A DNA stretch of 64,000 bases from Sulfurovum sp. Lineage in GTDB: Bacteria > Campylobacterota > Campylobacteria > Campylobacterales > Sulfurovaceae. Where the stretch lies: contig JAJPEU010000005.1 of the NCBI GenBank assembly GCA_021166685.1, forward strand, positions 30,023 through 94,022, given 5' to 3'. Shown here piece by piece: positions 58,580 through 64,000 of the stretch. How positions within the stretch are numbered: position 1 is the first letter of the stretch; every line of letters starts with the position of its first letter. The translations under genes and the position numbers were made by a program. The notes under the pieces were generated by a model, which saw only the letters and a program-made list of their open reading frames with translations, did not search any database and was not told where the DNA came from.

Positions 58580-59248
58580 ATGCTGCTGGGCCGAAAAAAA
58601 ATTATACGGAATATCGAAAAAAATCATAACAAAGTATGTTTTAAACCGTGCGGAATAGAAGCCAAATGCATTCAAAAAACCGTACTTGAACATGACGAAA
58701 TGGAAGCGATAAGACTAAGTGATTATGAAAATTTATATCAGCAGGAATGTGCAGAACGCATGGGGATTTCAAGAACTACATTTTCAAGGATATTGGTAGG
58801 TGCGCACAAAAAAGTAGCGGATGCCCTCCTCAATGGTAAAGCTATCATAATCTCACAAAAAAATGAACTGCCAAAACAGCAAAAAGGATGCACAATGAAA
58901 ATAGCCATACCGGTTAAAACCAATAAAGAAAATCCTGCCGTTGCACCGCTTTTTGGGAAAGCAAAATGGTTTGCATTTGTCCAAGACGGAGAAATATCCG
59001 TAAAACAAAATACGGCAGAAGGAGGACAAGCCGTTGTTCAATGGCTCACAGACGAAGGTGCCGATATGCTTATCATACAGCAAATGGGAATGATGCCCTA
59101 CAAACTGCTAAAAGCACAAGGAAATATACAGATCTATCATTCCGGATTTGAACGCATTACCCTTGAAGAGGTGTTAAAAAAATTCGAAGAGAATGCATTG
59201 GTTTTGGTTGACGAAACACAAATGAACGAGATCATTAAGCAGCATTAA
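58580..59248 (+). CDS. DUF134 (HTH) - NifX/NifB dinitrogenase-cofactor domain fusion
   Basis: HDEMEAIRLSDYENLYQQECAERMGISRTTFSRIL; MKIAIPVKTNKENPAVAPLFGKAKWFAFV. Confidence 0.9.
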   Translation: MLLGRKKIIRNIEKNHNKVCFKPCGIEAKCIQKTVLEHDEMEAIRLSDYENLYQQECAERMGISRTTFSRILVGAHKKVADALLNGKAIIISQKNELPKQQKGCTMKIAIPVKTNKENPAVAPLFGKAKWFAFVQDGEISVKQNTAEGGQAVVQWLTDEGADMLIIQQMGMMPYKLLKAQGNIQIYHSGFERITLEEVLKKFEENALVLVDETQMNEIIKQH

Positions 59249-59275
59249 CTACAAATATTTACAAAAGGAGATACA

Positions 59276-59641
59276 ATGAGATTAGTTTTCCCCACAGATG
59301 AAAACATAGGATACCTTAGCAAACGAGGCGCCCATTTTGGCAAAGCAAAATTCTACACGATCATTACGTTGGAAGATCAAAAGATCAAAGAGGTAGAAGT
59401 AGTACAAAATCCGGGACATAGCGGCGGAGCATGCGGCAACGCAGTAGCCAACATCATGGAACTTCATCCTGATGCCCTCATCGTCAGCGGCATCGGCGGA
59501 TCACCGGCACAAGGGTTTGCGCAGGCCGGGCTTGATCTTTACTTTGACAATATTTCTCAAACCGTTCAAGAAAGCGTGGCACTTTTTGTGCAAGGGAAGT
59601 TGGAAAAAATCGGAAACAACGGCACATGTTCGGCACATTGA
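59276..59641 (+). CDS. NifX/NifB-like dinitrogenase iron-molybdenum cofactor-domain protein
   Basis: LSKRGAHFGKAKFYTIITLEDQKIKEVEVVQNPGHSGGACGNAVANIMELHPDALIVSGIGGSPAQGFAQAGLDLYF. Confidence 0.88.
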   Translation: MRLVFPTDENIGYLSKRGAHFGKAKFYTIITLEDQKIKEVEVVQNPGHSGGACGNAVANIMELHPDALIVSGIGGSPAQGFAQAGLDLYFDNISQTVQESVALFVQGKLEKIGNNGTCSAH

Positions 59642-59669
59642 TATGGCATATTTGCTAAAGTGACGCATC

Positions 59670-60893
59670 ATGTTTAAACTGGATGATCCAAAAAATAATT
59701 ACAAAAATATTATTCATGCATTTTTTCTTTCGCTTGCCATCACGATAGCAGAGCCCTCTACGATTTTACCGTTGATGGTACATCATTTCAGCGACAGCGT
59801 TATCATCGTAGGGATTTTTGCCTCATTGCTAAGAGGCGGCGCTATAGTTATACAGCTTTATGCAGCCTTTCATGCGCAAGCCTATCAAAGAGTACTGCCA
59901 TATCTTAGCAAAGTGTTTTTCTTTAGATTTCTTTCATGGCTGATGATAGGCGTGAGCATCTTTCTTTTTGGCGAAACCAATAAACCATTGACGCTTTTTT
60001 TTATCGGGGTTGGACTCTTTTTCTTTTCATTTACGGCAGGATTTGGCGCTATCTACTTTAAAGAACTTCAAGCGAAACTTTTTTCCAAAACATATCGCGG
60101 TAAAAGCATGGCACACAGGCAAATTGCAGGCTCCGTGGCCTCCATCATAAGCGGAGGAGTTGCCGGATATGTGCTTCACCGTTTTGATGCACCGCTTAAT
60201 TATGCTTATCTTTTTATCGTAAGCAGCCTGTTGATGGCGATAGGTTTTGTTATCTTTTCGACCATAGAAGAACCGATAAAACAAAATGTTTCTGTCAAAG
60301 AAAAAAGCTTTAAACTTTTTATGAAAAACTCCAAACTTCTTTTAAAGAGCGACAAAAGGCTTCAGCAGCAAATCATCGTCATTCTCTTGAGTTTCAGTTA
60401 TCTTTTGGCTATGCCGTTTGTCATCTTGAATGCCAACAGCTCCTTTACCTTGACCGGATGGATGCTTGGCGGCTTCATCACAGTACAGATGCTCGGAAGC
60501 ATCATAGGAAGCAGCTTATTGTGGACGCGCATTGACAACTACGAAAAAATGCTTTCGCTTAGTTTTATATTTATTATTATTGCTTTTGTGATTGCTCTTT
60601 TTGCAAAAGACGCCTATGGCTATGCGCTTATCTTTTTACTGTTTGGCGTAGCTCTGGATGGCTTCAACAACAGCGGTATGAATCTGGTGATAGAGATTGC
60701 TCCCGAAGAAAAACGGCCGGTTTACACCGCCATCCAGACCAATATCACTTCCATAGGACTCTTCTTTCCTATTCTGGGCGGAATCATACTTAAATTTGTG
60801 GAGAGCTATACCGTGATATATCTTTTAACCATAACATTGCTGCTGATTGGATTTTTTTTAAGCTTAAGACTTAAAAAAATTAAAGAGGAGTAA
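59670..60893 (+). CDS. MFS transporter
   Basis: ~407 aa, about 12 TM segments; GKSMAHRQIAGSVASIISGGVAGYVLHRF. Confidence 0.85.
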   Translation: MFKLDDPKNNYKNIIHAFFLSLAITIAEPSTILPLMVHHFSDSVIIVGIFASLLRGGAIVIQLYAAFHAQAYQRVLPYLSKVFFFRFLSWLMIGVSIFLFGETNKPLTLFFIGVGLFFFSFTAGFGAIYFKELQAKLFSKTYRGKSMAHRQIAGSVASIISGGVAGYVLHRFDAPLNYAYLFIVSSLLMAIGFVIFSTIEEPIKQNVSVKEKSFKLFMKNSKLLLKSDKRLQQQIIVILLSFSYLLAMPFVILNANSSFTLTGWMLGGFITVQMLGSIIGSSLLWTRIDNYEKMLSLSFIFIIIAFVIALFAKDAYGYALIFLLFGVALDGFNNSGMNLVIEIAPEEKRPVYTAIQTNITSIGLFFPILGGIILKFVESYTVIYLLTITLLLIGFFLSLRLKKIKEE

Positions 60894-60964
60894 TTTAATC
60901 CTTTTTAAGGAAAAAGAATTTATATTATAAAAACTTACTATATTTCTAACAAAGGATAAACATT

Positions 60965-61312
60965 ATGATGCCATTTTCAGATGAAGAGATCTATCACGCG
61001 GTAAAGATCAATCTGCCAAAAGTAAACACCTATGTGAATTCTCACGGAGGGGCCATTAAGCTATTGGGAGTAAATGACGGCACAGTCTATATAGAACTCA
61101 CCGGTACATGCCATGGATGCAGTATGAGCCTGATGACAACCAAGATGGTCGTTGAAAGACAGCTTCGAGAGCTGATCCATCCACAGCTCACTGTTATCAA
61201 TGTAGACGGATCAAAAGAAAATAAACTTCCCGAGCATTATTACACAGATCACACAGAAGAAGAAGTCACGACCAAAGAAAGACTGATAGACAAAGTTAAA
61301 AAATACTTTTAA
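60965..61312 (+). CDS. NifU C-terminal domain (Nfu-type) protein
   Basis: VNTYVNSHGGAIKLLGVNDGTVYIELTGTCHGCSMSLMTTKMVVERQLRELIHP. Confidence 0.93.
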   Translation: MMPFSDEEIYHAVKINLPKVNTYVNSHGGAIKLLGVNDGTVYIELTGTCHGCSMSLMTTKMVVERQLRELIHPQLTVINVDGSKENKLPEHYYTDHTEEEVTTKERLIDKVKKYF

Positions 61313-61333
61313 ATCTATAAAACACTGTTTGCC

Positions 61334-62620
61334 CTAGTTTTTAGAAAGGGTATCGTAGTATTTTGCCACCCTTTTGTCGACATGAATCACCCGCTTAAGA
61401 TAGTGCGTCAAGTCGCCTCGATTGAAGTCGATGCGCAGTTTTTTAGGGTCGATCGCCCTTGATATCGCCACATAGAATTGGCTTGGTGCGAAGATATGAT
61501 CGACATTGCACACCAGATTGTCGATACTCATCCCCTGGGATTTGTGGATCGTAACCGCATAAGCAAGTTTGACGGGAAACTGCGAAAGCGTCGCCAAAGA
61601 GATGCTTTCGAGTGTACCGTCTTGGCGTATATCCATATCCAAAAGATCAAAGTCATGGCGCTCCACCCGCACAAACCCCTCTTCTTTCTCAACAAGAAGA
61701 TAGTCGTCCTCGATCTTTTTAAGTATTCCTCTCTCGCCGTTGACGAATTTTCCCCATTTGTTAACCGTAAAGAGTACGGGAACCCCCTCTTTTAGTGTCA
61801 AATGCTCGGTAACAGGCAGCATCGCTTTCCATCCGGAAAGTTTCTTTTCATGAACTTTTTGGTGTGTCTTCAGATCGGCAAAAAGGATCGTCTCCTCGGT
61901 ATCAAGCGCATTGATCCTCTCCCTGTTGGTCTGTTCTACTTCCACATTGCGTCCAAAAAGATACGTCGGCTCTTCTTGGGGCATCGGAGTATTCCACAGC
62001 CGCTGCATATAAAGGGTGACCTCATCATCGCAAACACCCCTTCGCACCTTATCAAGGATATGCGTAAACTCGGCATCCTGTGTACGTTTCATCTGTGTGA
62101 GCTCTATAACCGTCAGGCCAAATGCGCTCCATGCACTGCTTTCAAACGCATAGAGCCTGTCTGAAAAAAGATTTGAAGAAGGGGCGTGCTTTTGAACCGG
62201 AGGAAGCTGAAAAAAGTCCCCCACGAACATCACTTTGCCAAGATAGCCGCTCCCGTTGAGCCTGTAGGCGATCATGTCCATCAAGTCAGCACTTACCATC
62301 GATATCTCGTCAATGACGATAAGATCGGTCGCCTTAAGCGCCTTCTTAAGGTCACTCAGACGCTTTTTGGCATGCCGGTCGTGCGCGGCAAGCTCTTCAA
62401 AATTGGAAGCGATGCCAAAAATGAAAAAACTGTGCACCGTGAACCCGCCGATGTTGACCGCACTCACGCCGGTAGAACCAAGCGCGACGACCTGTTTTCC
62501 GCGCTTGCGGTAGTCGCTGATGACTTCATTGGTGATGTAGCTTTTCCCTACCCCTGCACCGCCGGTGAGAAAAACATTGGAGTGTTTGAGGGCTTCAAGT
62601 ACATCCGCTTTATCCATCAA
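61334..62620 (-). CDS. Pif1/RecD-like AAA helicase
   Basis: VFLTGGAGVGKSYITNEVI, TDLIVIDEISMVSADLMD, VMFVGDFFQLPPV, YAVTIHKSQGMSIDNLVCNV. Confidence 0.93.
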   Translation of the reverse strand: MMDKADVLEALKHSNVFLTGGAGVGKSYITNEVISDYRKRGKQVVALGSTGVSAVNIGGFTVHSFFIFGIASNFEELAAHDRHAKKRLSDLKKALKATDLIVIDEISMVSADLMDMIAYRLNGSGYLGKVMFVGDFFQLPPVQKHAPSSNLFSDRLYAFESSAWSAFGLTVIELTQMKRTQDAEFTHILDKVRRGVCDDEVTLYMQRLWNTPMPQEEPTYLFGRNVEVEQTNRERINALDTEETILFADLKTHQKVHEKKLSGWKAMLPVTEHLTLKEGVPVLFTVNKWGKFVNGERGILKKIEDDYLLVEKEEGFVRVERHDFDLLDMDIRQDGTLESISLATLSQFPVKLAYAVTIHKSQGMSIDNLVCNVDHIFAPSQFYVAISRAIDPKKLRIDFNRGDLTHYLKRVIHVDKRVAKYYDTLSKN

Positions 62621-62823
62621 CGCCCTCCTCTTGAACTCTGTTTTGCGTATTATACTGAAATTCTTTTATGACATATCCATGCAGTTCTCTCATCCCCAAG
62701 CTCCGGCTTCGCAGCGAGAGAACCTTTTAAAATACTTTACTTCAAAGAAATCACACTTAGTGTTTTAATCGGCGATGTGTGTTATAATAAACGGTAATAA
62801 ATATTTTTACTATTGAAGCCGGG

Positions 62824-63039
62824 ATGGAAAGGGAAAAGGTGAAGAGTACTATATTAATAATTAAGCATAGCGGTAAGTTCATTGCGGGGTTTAAACAAAA
62901 ACTTTCAGAGAATCTCTCACTGATTGCAAAATACCAATTTATAAAATATAAATATGTTCTGAATATCCGAAGCGATACAAGCAGTATCGAACACAACTAC
63001 ACACAACATTTTCTTGCAGGGGCACAATATGCATTCTAA
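62824..63039 (+). pseudogene. Possible C-terminal remnant of an outer-membrane beta-barrel protein
   Basis: ...SENLSLIAKYQFIKYKYVLNIRSDTSSIEHNYTQHFLAGAQYAF ends in a beta-signal-like aromatic F; only 71 aa. Confidence 0.35.
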
Positions 63040-64000
63040 AACATTTTTTAAATATACACTTCCATTATTGCTTGCAGGCGGCGTTTTCTTGGGGTGTGAT
63101 GAGACGACTACGATTGATGAAAGCAATCCAAACTATACCGAAGTGGTTGAGGATATTGCGGGGAATGCCAATGGTGTTCCCGTAACGGCTGATCAGCTTA
63201 ATGCAATCGACGGTATATCCGGAGCAATTGAAGGTGTAGATTATGCAACTGCGCTTGCTGAAGGGACTTATGACGATCCTTCTCATCCGACTGTTGAAGA
63301 GATCCAGGCAGTGATCGATGCGGCAAACGGTCCTGCCCCGCTTCCGACAAATATCACAATTGATATTTCCACATTACAAAAAGCCATAGGAAGCATCATT
63401 GATACAACCCCATACCCAATAGATATGCAGGGGAAAATCGATAGCAGCGGCTTAGAAGTAATAGTGCCCTACACAGTAGTGAATGCGCCGACTACTCTGC
63501 CGGCCTACAGTACCTCTGTAGAGTTGGACTCATCTGTAACAGAAGATGATGAAACAGGCATCGTTGCAACATTTGCATGGAAAGAACAGCCAAACCTTCC
63601 GGTAGGCCAGGGAACATTCAAGGCTACTATTACGATCGATGACAGTAGCGCAAGCATTCCTGATGATACTTATAATGCGAAAAAACTTGATATTCAAGAT
63701 GATATCGACGGCGTTGAGGCTGCAAGATTCAGGTATGCGGCCAATGATGCAGGCGATGAAGGGAATTTAACGCTAACTATCTATCCGGGGATCCCTGATC
63801 GAATGTTCGGTACTATAGATAATACAAGAAATGCCAATAACCACAAGTTCCTATATCTGCCTGTGACCAATTCCGAAACAGGAAAAACATGGCTGAACAA
63901 TAACTTAGGTGCAGACTATTCAAACATCAACAGTCCGGTATTTAACATTGCGCAACAGGCTACAGCCAGTAATGACTACAAAGCCTACGGTTCTCTCTTC
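63029..64000 (+). CDS. Mosaic lipoprotein, N-terminal part, running off the window; C-terminal start of a FISUMP-like (Fibrobacter paralogous) domain
   Basis: Continuous 324-codon frame from ATG 63029: MHSKTFFKYTLPLLLAGGVFLGC lipobox; VTADQLNAIDGISGAIEGVDYATALAEGTYDDPSHPTVEEIQAVIDAANG; NSETGKTWLNNNLGADYSNINSP...ATASNDYKAYGSLF. Not in the ORF track because no stop is reached. Confidence 0.75.
   Translation, partial: MHSKTFFKYTLPLLLAGGVFLGCDETTTIDESNPNYTEVVEDIAGNANGVPVTADQLNAIDGISGAIEGVDYATALAEGTYDDPSHPTVEEIQAVIDAANGPAPLPTNITIDISTLQKAIGSIIDTTPYPIDMQGKIDSSGLEVIVPYTVVNAPTTLPAYSTSVELDSSVTEDDETGIVATFAWKEQPNLPVGQGTFKATITIDDSSASIPDDTYNAKKLDIQDDIDGVEAARFRYAANDAGDEGNLTLTIYPGIPDRMFGTIDNTRNANNHKFLYLPVTNSETGKTWLNNNLGADYSNINSPVFNIAQQATASNDYKAYGSLF

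Noticed and set aside
62690-62730. GTTCTCTC...GAGAGAAC inverted repeat with internal AAGC/GCTT as terminator
   Set aside because: Long spacer, no upstream gene in the correct orientation that needs it; kept only as a note
1-64000. CRISPR arrays, IS elements, prophage, integrons, toxin-antitoxin or defence islands
   Set aside because: Looked for direct repeats, transposase/integrase and defence-type motifs in the ORF track and intergenic DNA; none seen

Overview
This 64 kb window is AT-rich, densely coding bacterial chromosome. It is most likely from a Campylobacterota (epsilonproteobacterial, Sulfurimonas/Sulfurovum-like) genome, judged from GltX2-type GluRS, the gene neighbourhoods and the promoter style; this is inference, as no search was run. 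Almost everything is ordinary core content: YchF, a cold-shock protein, MntP, Psd, GltX2, Slt, Fbp, SulP, MetG, FabI, QueC, YbeY, and a nine-gene cell-envelope operon (PBP2, MreD-like, NAGS-like, EngB, LptA, LptC, KdsC, HisB, RlpA). Further along are an HlyD/RbbA/YhhJ-type efflux operon, YcaO, MltD, TatD, RecN, NadK, AspS, Adk, a Pqi/MCE lipid-transport operon with split PqiA, and a DUF134-NifX / NifX / MFS / NifU-C cluster. The right edge holds a Pif1-like helicase and the start of a mosaic surface lipoprotein. I found no rRNA, tRNA, CRISPR array, transposase or prophage. I did not find an unmistakable new multi-gene system. The observations most worth checking are: (i) convergent gene pairs whose stop codons lie inside inverted repeats; (ii) a possible H-type pseudoknot after the TerC-like gene; (iii) tetraloop-capped hairpins on both sides of the csp gene; (iv) a probable internal translation start that would yield a free NifX domain from a DUF134-NifX gene; (v) a small protein built from two copies of a ~29-aa repeat; and (vi) an OMP-like C-terminal fragment overlapping the start of a FISUMP-like lipoprotein.
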